7,267 nucleotides of DNA from Nitrosomonadales bacterium. Lineage in GTDB: Bacteria > Pseudomonadota > Gammaproteobacteria > Burkholderiales > Gallionellaceae. The position numbers were made by a program, and so were the translations under genes. Shown here piece by piece: positions 1 through 5,889 of the stretch; position 1 is the first letter of the stretch, and every line of letters begins with the position of its first letter. The notes under the pieces are model-generated. The model was given only the letters and a program-made list of their open reading frames with translations, was not told where the DNA came from and searched no databases. The stretch covers positions 1 to 7,267 of the forward strand of contig JACREA010000207.1 in NCBI GenBank assembly GCA_016218465.1, written 5' to 3'.

Positions 1-746
1 GGCGGCGCGGATACCTCCGAAGTTTTTTTGCCTGCTTCTTCCAGGCGCTTGCGGATGGCATCGAGTATGACCTTACCAACGGTCAGGCTGCGGTAGCGCG
101 CATCGAAACCCTCGACAATAGTCCAGGGTGCTTCAGCAGTACTGGTATGGCGCATCACGCTTTCGCTCACGACATGAAATTTTTCGTATAACTTGTAATG
201 CTCCCAGTCGCGCTTGGTGACGCGCCAGCGGGTTTTCGGATCCTTTTCAAGTATCTTCAGGCGTTTTTCCTGCTTATCCTTGGATAAATGCAACCAGAAC
301 TTGAGCAGTAGCGCACCTTCATCTACCAGCATCTTTTCCAAGCGTTTGGCACGATCGAGGCTCTGGTCGAGATCAGCCGCTTTGGTTTTTCCGGACACCC
401 GGTTGAGAATCGGCCAGGTGTACCAGGAGCCGAGAAATACGCCGATCCTGCCCTTGGGCGGAAGCTCGCGCCAGAAACGCCACATCATCGGACGATCCAG
501 CTCCTCGTCCGACGGCTCGCCCATGCCGTGGCTCTGGATAAAGCGCGGATCCATCCACTCGTTGAGCAGGTTGACGGTTTCGCCCCGCCCCGCGCCATCA
601 ACGCCGCCGACCAGAATAATGACCGGAAATTTCGCCAGCTTCGCCAGATCCATCTGCGCTTCCAGCAAGGCCTCGCGCAACTGCGGCACTTCCGCGTCGT
701 AGGTGGCGTTATCTATCTTGTGACCGAGTTCGGCTGATTCGAACAT
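1..746 (-). CDS. pap: Polyphosphate:AMP phosphotransferase (tandem PPK2-type), N-terminal half, cut by the window edge
   Basis: Enzymes of this family move the terminal phosphate of polyphosphate to AMP, giving ADP, in the cytoplasm. The 248 visible residues begin MFESAELGHKID, the usual opening of the two-domain Pap family (about 500 residues), so only the first PPK2 domain is in view. The P-loop lies at residues 47-57 (GGVDGAGRGET) and the lid-side basic stretch around residues 173-185 (RWRVTKRDWEHYK). The P-loop has Arg54 where active PPK2 proteins have Lys, and the usual DRSWYNR segment reads LGSWYT at about 105-110. This fits a degenerate first domain, with catalysis expected in the unseen second domain. 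The ATG at 746 is preceded by a strong Shine-Dalgarno sequence (GGGGAGG, 756-750 region). It lies 27 bases after sixA, so the two are probably one transcript. Family assignment is firm; the division of labour between domains is recalled family knowledge. Confidence 0.9.
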   Translation of the reverse strand, partial: MFESAELGHKIDNATYDAEVPQLREALLEAQMDLAKLAKFPVIILVGGVDGAGRGETVNLLNEWMDPRFIQSHGMGEPSDEELDRPMMWRFWRELPPKGRIGVFLGSWYTWPILNRVSGKTKAADLDQSLDRAKRLEKMLVDEGALLLKFWLHLSKDKQEKRLKILEKDPKTRWRVTKRDWEHYKLYEKFHVVSESVMRHTSTAEAPWTIVEGFDARYRSLTVGKVILDAIRKRLEEAGKKTSEVSAP

Positions 747-773
747 GATAACCTCCCCAATAAAAAATAAGCG

Positions 774-1226
774 CTACAAAAAATCCGGTGTGATAACCAA
801 GCGTAAGGTGATCTGTGCCGCACCTTCGCGTTCGCGGTGGTTGAACCACCACAACGCGCTTTTTTTGATGCTTAATGAATAATCATTGCAGCCCAGCAAT
901 TGCGCCGCGACCTCACCCAGAGTCGGTTGGTGTCCGACCACCAGAACGGTGCCGCCCGCATCGGGCCAGCGCGCCGCAAGCAATACGGCTTTTGCGGTTG
1001 CGCCGGGTGCGATCGTGGGCGCAAGCGTGAAATGATCGGTAAGCGCCGTAACGGTTTGTTGTGCGCGGGTTGCCGGGCTGACCAGAACGCGGTGTTCGTC
1101 AGGCAAATGCTGGCGCAGAAATGCTGCAATTTTCTCCGCCTGCTTGACGCCTTTCGCGGTGAGTTCACGCGCGTGGTCGGGCGCACCGTCCTCCGCTTCC
1201 GCATGTCGCCACAGAATCAGGTCCAC
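774..1226 (-). CDS. sixA: Phosphohistidine phosphatase SixA (histidine phosphatase superfamily)
   Basis: SixA-type enzymes remove phosphate from phosphohistidine, for example on HPt domains or the PTS protein NPr. The 150-residue protein shows the branch's features: the catalytic RHA at residues 7-9 (H8 the phosphate acceptor), the SPATRAQQT segment with Arg54, and the second catalytic His in VVGHQPTLGE (H99). Length is normal for small SixA proteins (about 150-160 residues). I place the start at GTG 1226, because GGAGGG (1236-1231) sits just upstream and the chain then begins directly with the core strand MDLILWRH. A TTG twelve bases further up (1238) is in frame but would bury the ribosome site. 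It ends 27 bases before pap and starts 81 bases from a divergent gene for a basic DNA-binding-like protein. Its link to polyphosphate metabolism is by neighbourhood only. Confidence 0.88.
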   Translation of the reverse strand: MDLILWRHAEAEDGAPDHARELTAKGVKQAEKIAAFLRQHLPDEHRVLVSPATRAQQTVTALTDHFTLAPTIAPGATAKAVLLAARWPDAGGTVLVVGHQPTLGEVAAQLLGCNDYSLSIKKSALWWFNHREREGAAQITLRLVITPDFL

Positions 1227-1307
1227 AGCACCCTCCAAAAATTATATTTCACTTGTCAGCATATACCGTATAAACTGTTTTCACCACTTTAATACGGGGG
1301 AAACGAC
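1227..1307. promoter_or_regulatory. AT-rich divergent promoter region between sixA and the basic protein gene
   Basis: This 81-base spacer must hold the starts of both divergent transcripts. On the plus strand, TATAAA (1269-1274) is a reasonable -10 box, 34 bases before the ATG at 1308. The matching -35 is weak: TTTCAC at 1247-1252, spacer 16. TTGTCA at 1253 is better but only 10 bases away. On the minus strand a perfect TATAAT lies at 1246-1241, but it is so close to the GTG at 1226 that the transcript would start about at the Shine-Dalgarno sequence. The true sixA promoter may therefore lie further upstream. The region is clearly more AT-rich than its neighbours; exact boxes are uncertain. 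Confidence 0.4.
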
Positions 1308-1700
1308 ATGACAACCAAAAAGAATTTGGCGGCTACTGCAAACACTTCGGCAAAAAAATCGCCCGTGAAGAAAGCGCAAGCCCCGGAAAAATCTGCGGCA
1401 AAGCCGGCTGGAAAAGCGGCTGTCAAAACTCAAGCTGGTGCGGCGTCAAAACAAGCAACAAAAAAAATGAAAAAAGATCACAAGGAAAAAGTAGTGCGCG
1501 ACAGTTTTACGATGCCGCAAAGCGAGTACCGGAAGATTGCCGAAATCAAGGAGACGTGCCTGAAAGCCGGGTTACATGTGAAAAAAAGCGAAGTCCTGCG
1601 CGCCGGTTTGAAAGCGTTGTGTGAAAAGAGTGATGCGCAATTGAAACTGTCGCTAAAAAGTCTGGAAAAAATCCGGACCGGGCGTCCGAAAAAACACTAA
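1308..1700 (+). CDS. Basic nucleoid-type protein: Lys/Ala-rich H1-like tail, RHH-like core, AT-hook-like end
   Basis: I do not recognise a named family for the whole protein. It has three visible parts. Residues 1-61 are a low-complexity tail rich in Lys, Ala, Pro, Ser and Thr with almost no acidic residues, like bacterial histone-H1-like proteins. Residues 62-108 look like a ribbon-helix-helix fold: a strand (VVRDSFTMP), a first helix (about 71-88), a turn, and a second helix beginning KKSEVLRAGLKAL, the pattern of MetJ/Arc-type DNA binders. Residues 123-130 (RTGRPKKH) resemble an AT-hook, whose core is GRP flanked by basic residues. The ATG has GGGGGA six bases upstream. The gene is divergent from sixA-pap and converges on ppk1 with 3 bases between stops, so it sits inside a polyphosphate gene cluster. 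A role in nucleoid or polyphosphate-granule organisation is inference: the H1-like AlgP of Pseudomonas aeruginosa is reported to affect polyphosphate granule placement. A plain RHH regulator is the alternative. Confidence 0.85.
   Translation: MTTKKNLAATANTSAKKSPVKKAQAPEKSAAKPAGKAAVKTQAGAASKQATKKMKKDHKEKVVRDSFTMPQSEYRKIAEIKETCLKAGLHVKKSEVLRAGLKALCEKSDAQLKLSLKSLEKIRTGRPKKH
1666..1688 (-). terminator. Candidate intrinsic terminator of ppk1, inside the 3' end of the convergent gene
   Basis: Read on the minus strand, CGGAC (1688-1684), a 5-base loop and GTCCG (1678-1674) are followed by GA and six T (1671-1666). This is a short GC-rich hairpin plus U-tract starting 16 bases after the ppk1 stop at 1704. 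It lies in codons for the GRPKK end of the convergent basic protein gene. The stem is only 5 bp, so strength is doubtful. It is the only terminator-like structure at this junction. Confidence 0.45.
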
Positions 1701-1703
1701 GAA

Positions 1704-3794
1704 CTATACCGGAGCAGTCTTGGCCTGAGTACCGGCGAGCAGCTTGAGCAGTTCGTCCTGGGCGCAATATTGAGCAGCGCGGCGCGGGCGTTTGTGCCGG
1801 TAGTGCCCATCGCTATCCATGTCCCATGCCTTGCTATTGTCTTGCAGATATACCTTTAGCCCCTCGTCGATCACGCGTTTCTTGAGCTTCTTGTCGAGCA
1901 CCGGGAAACACACTTCAATGCGGCGGAAAAAGTTTCTGTCCATCCAGTCCGCGCTGGCGAGGTACACATCGTGCTTCAGGTCGTTGCGGAAATAAAAGAT
2001 GCGTGTGTGTTCCAGAAAACGCCCGACCACCGAACGCACCCGGATATTTTCCGATAACCCCTTTACGCCGGGACGCAATGCGCACACACCGCGCACGATC
2101 AGGTCCACCTTCACCCCCGCATTGGATGCTTCATAAAGCGCGTCGATGGTTTCCGGCTCCAGCAGCGCGTTCATCTTGGCGATGATGTGCGCGCGCTTGC
2201 CTGCTTTGGCGAGACGGGTCTCGTTCTGGATGGCGCGCATCACCTCACTATGCAGCGTGAAAGGCGATTGCCACAGGTGATTAAGTTTGCGCGCCTTGCC
2301 GAGGCTGGTGAGCTGTCCGAACACTTCGTTCACATCCGCGCAGACTTCCTCGTTGCAGGTGAACAGCCCGAAGTCGGTATAGAGCCGCGCGGTGCGCGGA
2401 TGATAATTGCCTGTGCCCAGATGCACATAGCGGCGCAACTTGCCATCCTCGCGGCGCACCACCATCAGCATCTTGGCGTGGGTCTTGTGCCCTACTACGC
2501 CGTACACCACATGCGCGCCCACCTGTTCGAGGCGGGTCGCCCAATTGATGTTGGCTTCCTCGTCGAAGCGCGCCAGCAATTCCACCACCACGGTCACTTC
2601 CTTGCCGCGCTGGGCCGCGCCAATCAGCGCTTCCATCAGCTCCGAGTCTGCGCCGGTGCGGTACACGGTTTGCTTGATGGCGGCGACGTTCGGGTCGCTG
2701 GTCGCCTGCTGGATAAAATCGATCACCGGTTTGAAGGATTGGTAAGGATGATGCAGCAGCACATCGCCCTTGCGGATAGCCTTGAACATATCCGCGCCCT
2801 TTTTCTGGATCACAGGCGGCACGCCGGGTGAGAAAACGGGGAATTTCAGGTCGTCGCGCGCAACAAGATGGGGGATTTCCATCAGGCGCACCAGGTTTAC
2901 CGGGCCGGCCACGCGATATAAATCCTCCGGCGCGAGGTTGAATTCCTTGAGCAAAATCTCCGCAATTTGCGGCGAACAGGTGTCGGCGATTTCGAGGCGC
3001 ACCGCATCGCCGAAATGTCGCTGCGGCAACTCGCCCTGAAGGCTGAGACGCAGGTTTTTCATTTCCTCCTCGTCAACGAACAGGTTGCTGTTGCGCGTCA
3101 CGCGGAACTGGTAGCAGCCGAGCACCTCCATGCCGGAGAACAGTTCGCCGACATGCGCATGCAGGATGGAGGAAAGAAACACGAAGCCATGCGCGCAGCC
3201 GCTTATTTCCGGCGGCATCAGGATAGTGCGCGCCAGCACGCGCGGAGCCTGCACAATGGCGCGCGCCTGGTTACGCCCGAAGGCATCTTTGCCTTGCAGT
3301 TCGACGGCAAAATTCAGGCTTTTGTTGAGCACGCGCGGGAAGGGATGCGCCGGATCGAGACCGATCGGGGTCAACACCGGTATCACTTCGCGAAAGAAAA
3401 ATTCCTTTACCCATGCCTGCTGGGCCTCGGTCCACTGGGTGCGGCGAAAAAACCTGACGCCCTGTTCGGCGAGCGCGGGAATCACGTCTGAATTGAACAC
3501 CTGGTATTGCCGCTCGATCAGTTGATGCGCCTGTTCGCGCACCAGCTTGAGCGTTTGCTTGGCGGTCATGCCGTCGGCGCCGGCAGCGATGCTGCCCAGC
3601 TTGATTTGTTCCTTCAGCCCCGCCACGCGTATCTCAAAAAATTCGTCGAGATTGCTGCTGACGATGCACAGATATTTCAACCGTTCCAGCAGCGGAATAG
3701 TCGCGTCCTCAGCCTGCGCCAATACCCGATGGTTGAACTCGAGCTGGCCGAGTTCGCGGTTCAGGAATTGCAGCGGTGGGAATTTTTTAGTCAA
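1704..3794 (-). CDS. ppk1: Polyphosphate kinase 1 (Ppk1)
   Basis: Ppk1 reversibly polymerises the gamma phosphate of ATP into inorganic polyphosphate through a phosphohistidine intermediate. At 696 residues it has the full length of the family: N-terminal domain (about 1-105, with FLNRELGQLEFN and SNLDEFFEIRVAGL), head domain (about 106-310), and the two phospholipase-D-like C1 and C2 domains. The active-site histidines are present: H439 in GHKTHAKM (equivalent to E. coli H435), H458 in YVHLGTGNYHP (E. coli H454) and H595 in FLEHTRIFYF. The C2 motif SADWMDRNFFRRIE is also intact. The start is TTG at 3794; the next upstream in-frame codons are four sense codons and then the stop of yggX. Family members begin only a few residues before FxNREL, so TTG fits. 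No convincing Shine-Dalgarno is seen, suggesting translation coupled to yggX. The gene ends 3 bases from the convergent basic-protein gene. Confidence 0.97.
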   Translation of the reverse strand: MTKKFPPLQFLNRELGQLEFNHRVLAQAEDATIPLLERLKYLCIVSSNLDEFFEIRVAGLKEQIKLGSIAAGADGMTAKQTLKLVREQAHQLIERQYQVFNSDVIPALAEQGVRFFRRTQWTEAQQAWVKEFFFREVIPVLTPIGLDPAHPFPRVLNKSLNFAVELQGKDAFGRNQARAIVQAPRVLARTILMPPEISGCAHGFVFLSSILHAHVGELFSGMEVLGCYQFRVTRNSNLFVDEEEMKNLRLSLQGELPQRHFGDAVRLEIADTCSPQIAEILLKEFNLAPEDLYRVAGPVNLVRLMEIPHLVARDDLKFPVFSPGVPPVIQKKGADMFKAIRKGDVLLHHPYQSFKPVIDFIQQATSDPNVAAIKQTVYRTGADSELMEALIGAAQRGKEVTVVVELLARFDEEANINWATRLEQVGAHVVYGVVGHKTHAKMLMVVRREDGKLRRYVHLGTGNYHPRTARLYTDFGLFTCNEEVCADVNEVFGQLTSLGKARKLNHLWQSPFTLHSEVMRAIQNETRLAKAGKRAHIIAKMNALLEPETIDALYEASNAGVKVDLIVRGVCALRPGVKGLSENIRVRSVVGRFLEHTRIFYFRNDLKHDVYLASADWMDRNFFRRIEVCFPVLDKKLKKRVIDEGLKVYLQDNSKAWDMDSDGHYRHKRPRRAAQYCAQDELLKLLAGTQAKTAPV

Positions 3795-3806
3795 GTGAGC
3801 GGGTGG

Positions 3807-4079
3807 TCAGTTCTTGGGAGGCACATAACCCGGTGGCATCTGCACCACCTCGCCAAAGAAATAATTCTCCATCTGGATGGCGAGATATTTGCGTGCCTGC
3901 GGGTCGGAGAGATTGAGGCGGTTTTCGTTCACCAGCATGGTCTGATACTTGATCCAGCCCTGCCAGGCTTCCTTGGAGACATTCTCAAAAATCCGCTGGC
4001 CCAGCGGGCCGGGATAGGTCGGACGATCCAGCCCTTCCGCGTCGCGACCCAGTTTTACGCAATGAACCATTCTTGCCAT
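3807..4079 (-). CDS. yggX: Fe(II)-trafficking / oxidative protection protein YggX
   Basis: YggX is a small cytoplasmic protein that helps protect or repair iron-sulfur clusters and limits iron-driven oxidative damage. The 90-residue chain begins MARMVHCVKLGRDAEGLD with the conserved Cys7, continues YPGPLG, then ENVSKEAWQGW and NENRLNLSDPQARKYL, all typical of the family, with normal length. I chose the ATG at 4079 over one 12 codons upstream because family members start MARxVxC and GGAG lies 9 to 12 bases upstream. The gene precedes ppk1 on the same strand. Its TGA stop is followed by only four codons in the same frame before the ppk1 TTG, so the two are very probably cotranscribed. Confidence 0.95.
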   Translation of the reverse strand: MARMVHCVKLGRDAEGLDRPTYPGPLGQRIFENVSKEAWQGWIKYQTMLVNENRLNLSDPQARKYLAIQMENYFFGEVVQMPPGYVPPKN

Positions 4080-4114
4080 GTTGTGAATCTCCGTATGCGT
4101 GATTGTGTGCCGCA

Positions 4115-4120
4115 ATTATG
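4115..4120 (-). promoter_or_regulatory. Possible extended -10 box for yggX-ppk1
   Basis: On the minus strand TGTCATAAT gives a TGn-extended -10 with one mismatch to TATAAT. A transcript would start near 4108, about 29 bases before the yggX ATG at 4079. No good -35 is visible at 16-18 bases, as is common with extended -10 promoters. The evidence is a single motif. Confidence 0.33.
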
Positions 4121-4135
4121 ACACCGAGATGGCAC

Positions 4136-4182
4136 TTTTGCCCACAAAGGGACGCAAACCACTAAGGGTATTAAGAAGTGGT
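4136..4182. repeat. Possible copy of a dispersed intergenic repeat between uppP and yggX
   Basis: The minus strand contains TTAGTGGTTTGCGTCCC followed by TTTGTGGGCAAAA. This resembles a sentence-like intergenic sequence (TTTGCGTCCTTTGTGG type) that I recall recurring in many environmental bacterial genomes. A short inverted repeat, CCACT/AGTGG (4159-4163 and 4177-4181, 13-base loop), lies within it, without a T-tract. There is only one copy in this window, so repeat status rests on memory of the motif. Confidence 0.3.
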
Positions 4183-4191
4183 ACAGGCAGA

Positions 4192-5022
4192 TCAGGCTTG
4201 CGCCATCGACCAGTTCACCATGCCGCTATACGCTGTGCCCAGCACGATCAGCCCGAACACGATGCGATACCAAGCGAACACCGTGAAGTCGTGGCGGCTG
4301 ATGTAGCGCAGCAGCCAGCGCACGCACAGAAAGGCGCTGATGAACGACGTGATGCCGCCCGCCACGAACATGCCGATATCCTCCGCATGGAACAGGTGGC
4401 GGTATTTCACCACCTCGTAAACCGTCGCGGCGAACAGCGTGGGGATGGCGAGGAAGAAGGAAAATTCCGTTGCCGCCTTGCGTGACAACCCGAAGAACAG
4501 CCCACCGATAATCGTGGCGCCGGAGCGCGACGTGCCGGGAATCAGCGCCAGAGCCTGCGCGCAGCCCACCTTCAGCGCGTCCTTCCAGCCCATATCATCC
4601 ACCGCTTCGACAGTGATCCGGTGATCGCGTTTCTCCGCCCACAGGATAAACAGACCTCCGACAATAAAAGCCAGCGCCACCGGCACCGGCGCGAACAGAT
4701 ACTTTTTAATCCTGCTGGCGAACAGCAACCCCAGCACGGCGGCGGGCATGAAGGCGACGACAAGATTGATCGCAAAGCGTTGCGCCGTCTGCTCGCGCGA
4801 CAAGCCGCCGACCACGGCGGTAATCTTCGCGCGGTATTCCCAGCACACCGCCAGAATCGCGGCGAACTGAATAACGATCTCGAATACCTTGCCCTTCTCG
4901 TCGTTGAAGTCGAGCGGGTCGCCCGCAAGGATCAAGTGGCCGGTGCTGGAGATGGGCAGAAATTCGGTGAGGCCTTCGACGATGCCGAGAATGGCGGCTT
5001 TAAGCAGCAGAGCAATATCCAT
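4192..5022 (-). CDS. uppP: Undecaprenyl-diphosphatase UppP (BacA)
   Basis: UppP is an inner-membrane enzyme that dephosphorylates undecaprenyl diphosphate to regenerate the lipid carrier for peptidoglycan and other envelope polymers; overproduction gives bacitracin resistance. The 276-residue protein has the family's two active-site regions: EGLTEFLPISSTGH at residues 16-29 (E16, E20 and H29) and PGTSRSGAT at 162-170 (R166). Several hydrophobic segments are visible, for example about 47-60, 86-102, 113-129, 170-200, 215-235 and 250-268. Length is normal. The ATG at 5022 has AGGA upstream with good spacing. The gene is complete and looks functional. Its first 54 or so codons plus upstream DNA recur, decayed, at 5786-5980. 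Confidence 0.97.
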   Translation of the reverse strand: MDIALLLKAAILGIVEGLTEFLPISSTGHLILAGDPLDFNDEKGKVFEIVIQFAAILAVCWEYRAKITAVVGGLSREQTAQRFAINLVVAFMPAAVLGLLFASRIKKYLFAPVPVALAFIVGGLFILWAEKRDHRITVEAVDDMGWKDALKVGCAQALALIPGTSRSGATIIGGLFFGLSRKAATEFSFFLAIPTLFAATVYEVVKYRHLFHAEDIGMFVAGGITSFISAFLCVRWLLRYISRHDFTVFAWYRIVFGLIVLGTAYSGMVNWSMAQA

Positions 5023-5045
5023 GATCTTCCTGAAAGTAAGCGGCG

Positions 5046-5051
5046 ATTATA
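5046..5051 (-). promoter_or_regulatory. uppP: -10 box of uppP (perfect TATAAT)
   Basis: On the minus strand TATAAT lies 23 bases upstream of the uppP ATG, giving a short leader that still contains the AGGA ribosome site. A -35 box is not clear (ACTTTT at 17-base spacing). The same TATAAT is kept in the second uppP fragment at 5970-5975, which supports its being functional. Confidence 0.5.
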
Positions 5052-5052
5052 A

Positions 5053-5110
5053 CCGCACGTATGCCGGGAAAAGTATTCGTAAATCCTCCCTGTTCCCGTA
5101 CTCCGTGCGG
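5053..5110. repeat. Imperfect 18-base inverted repeat upstream of uppP
   Basis: The left arm is 5053-5070 and the right arm 5093-5110, separated by 22 bases. The outer six (CCGCAC/GTGCGG) and inner six (CGGGAA/TTCCCG) bases pair fully, and 14 of 18 positions match overall. The left arm covers the spacer of the uppP promoter. It could be an operator, a hairpin, or the worn ends of a small inserted element. The second uppP fragment does not keep the repeat. Confidence 0.5.
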
Positions 5111-5227
5111 ACTTAATAGCACCTCTGATGAAACTATTAGCCATCGCTATCGCGAGCATGGCCCACTTATACAGGGCAGCAGGCTTGCCGCATTGTCTCA
5201 ATGGCGTGAAATAGCGGCGCGGAAAGG

Positions 5228-5255
5228 TTGAGTTTTTCAGGGTGCTTGCTACAAT
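5228..5255 (+). promoter_or_regulatory. Promoter for the antitoxin-fic module
   Basis: TTGAGT (5228-5233), a 16-base spacer and TACAAT (5250-5255) form a good sigma-70 promoter. The -10 is also extended (TGC directly before TACAAT). Transcription would begin near 5262, about 80 bases before the antitoxin ATG at 5343. Confidence 0.6.
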
Positions 5256-5342
5256 GCATACAGTAATGTCTGCCGCGCCTCTCATCCATTTTCACCAGTA
5301 AATGATGCGCGCAAAGCGAATTACTTTTCGGAGATATTCAAG

Positions 5343-5501
5343 ATGCGAATTACCGCCAGCATGAATAAAAAAATCATCCAGGCTGTTCAGACCTCGATGC
5401 AGATTGAAGGCTACAAAACCGACCCGTCAACCTCGATCAAGGAGCAGGTCAAAGCCCTCATGGAACAGCATCGTGTCCAAGTATCAGTTCAACGCAAGTG
5501 A
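5343..5501 (+). CDS. Small antitoxin of a class I Fic toxin-antitoxin module (VbhA-like), 52 residues
   Basis: Antitoxins of this type block Fic adenylyltransferases by inserting a helix whose glutamate disturbs ATP binding. The frame gives MRITASMNKK and then a predicted helix with SMQIEG at residues 18-23. This matches the Fic inhibitory motif (S/T)xxxE(G/N), with E22 as the inhibitory Glu, and compares with SQRLEG as I recall it in VbhA. The rest (EQVKALMEQHRVQVSVQRK) is basic and helical. The ATG has GGAGA eight bases upstream and a promoter about 90 bases before it. Its 3' end overlaps the start of the fic frame by 29 bases in a different phase, the usual order of antitoxin then toxin with translational coupling. 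The partner toxin is broken, so this gene may be an orphan. Overall sequence similarity beyond the motif is not established. Confidence 0.72.
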   Translation: MRITASMNKKIIQAVQTSMQIEGYKTDPSTSIKEQVKALMEQHRVQVSVQRK

Positions 5502-5889
5502 CATTTATCTCCCCGGAACTGATATCCCCAAAAATCGCCTGGGGATAACAGAGCCGGACCTGCTGCATCATGTGGAAGAAACGCTGCTGCAACAGGCCTA
5601 CCAAACCTTCATCGCCGAATGCGAACCGGACACCCGTTTCGACGAAGCCTGCTTCAAGTCGCTACACCAACGAACCTTTGAATCGCTCTACGACTGGGCG
5701 GGTGCATACCGCAGCGTGGACATGAGCAAAGGCAACTCGATGTTCTGTCGCGCCAGTTACCTTGCTGACCCTCTTGGTTCATACTGCGAACTGAATCACG
5801 ATCTCGAACACCTTACCCTTCTCGTCGTTGAAGTCGAGCAGGTCCCCGCCAGAATCAAGTGGCCGGTGCTGGAAATGGGCAGAAATTAG
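5473..5889 (+). pseudogene. Truncated fic toxin gene, reading into antisense uppP DNA
   Basis: Intact Fic toxins transfer AMP from ATP onto target proteins. The chain starting at GTG 5473 (MSKYQFNASDIYLPGTDIPK) and running through LHQRTFESLYDWAGAYRSVDMSKG and FCRASYL (to about residue 97) is the N-terminal part of a standard Fic domain protein of about 190-210 residues. The catalytic HPFxxGNGR motif is absent. After about position 5767 the frame leaves the family, and from 5786 it encodes the antisense of the second uppP fragment before stopping at 5889. The product should therefore lack catalysis. I prefer the GTG because Fic proteins begin close to SKYxF and the start overlaps the antitoxin end; GGA lies about 8 bases upstream. 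A longer frame from TTG 5404 would replace this with an implausible basic leader. Confidence 0.8.

Larger units (their letters stand above)
5023..5342. other. 320-base region without a recognisable gene, upstream of uppP
   Basis: This holds the uppP promoter, an imperfect inverted repeat (5053-5110) and a plus-strand promoter (5228-5255) for the small antitoxin gene. Short open stretches exist on both strands at about 5120-5230, for example a 28-codon plus ORF from ATG 5129, but none has a clear ribosome site, typical length or recognised homology. It may be remnant DNA from the rearrangement seen to the right. Confidence 0.55.

Noticed and set aside
214..737. Plus-strand open frames opposite pap
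   Set aside because: Antisense to a clear Pap coding sequence; composition is low-complexity Ser/Arg with no recognisable domain.
2187..2831. A 214-codon plus-strand open frame opposite ppk1, with others at 2967-3491 and 3507-4121
   Set aside because: They lie wholly antisense to a well-conserved gene, have no ribosome sites, and their His/Arg/Gln-rich content is what GC-rich antisense frames produce.
4932..5285. Minus-strand 117-codon frame running into the start of uppP
   Set aside because: Its C-terminal third is uppP read in the wrong frame (the same shifted peptide appears at 5855-6136), and the upstream part has no ribosome site or recognisable homology.
5298..5325. AGTAA/TTACT inverted pair just upstream of the antitoxin
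   Set aside because: Only 5-base arms with a long spacer and poor pairing inside; expected by chance.
5404..5472. TTG start that lengthens the fic frame by 23 residues
   Set aside because: The added Arg/Ser/Pro-rich leader is the antitoxin gene read in another frame; GTG 5473 gives the normal Fic start.
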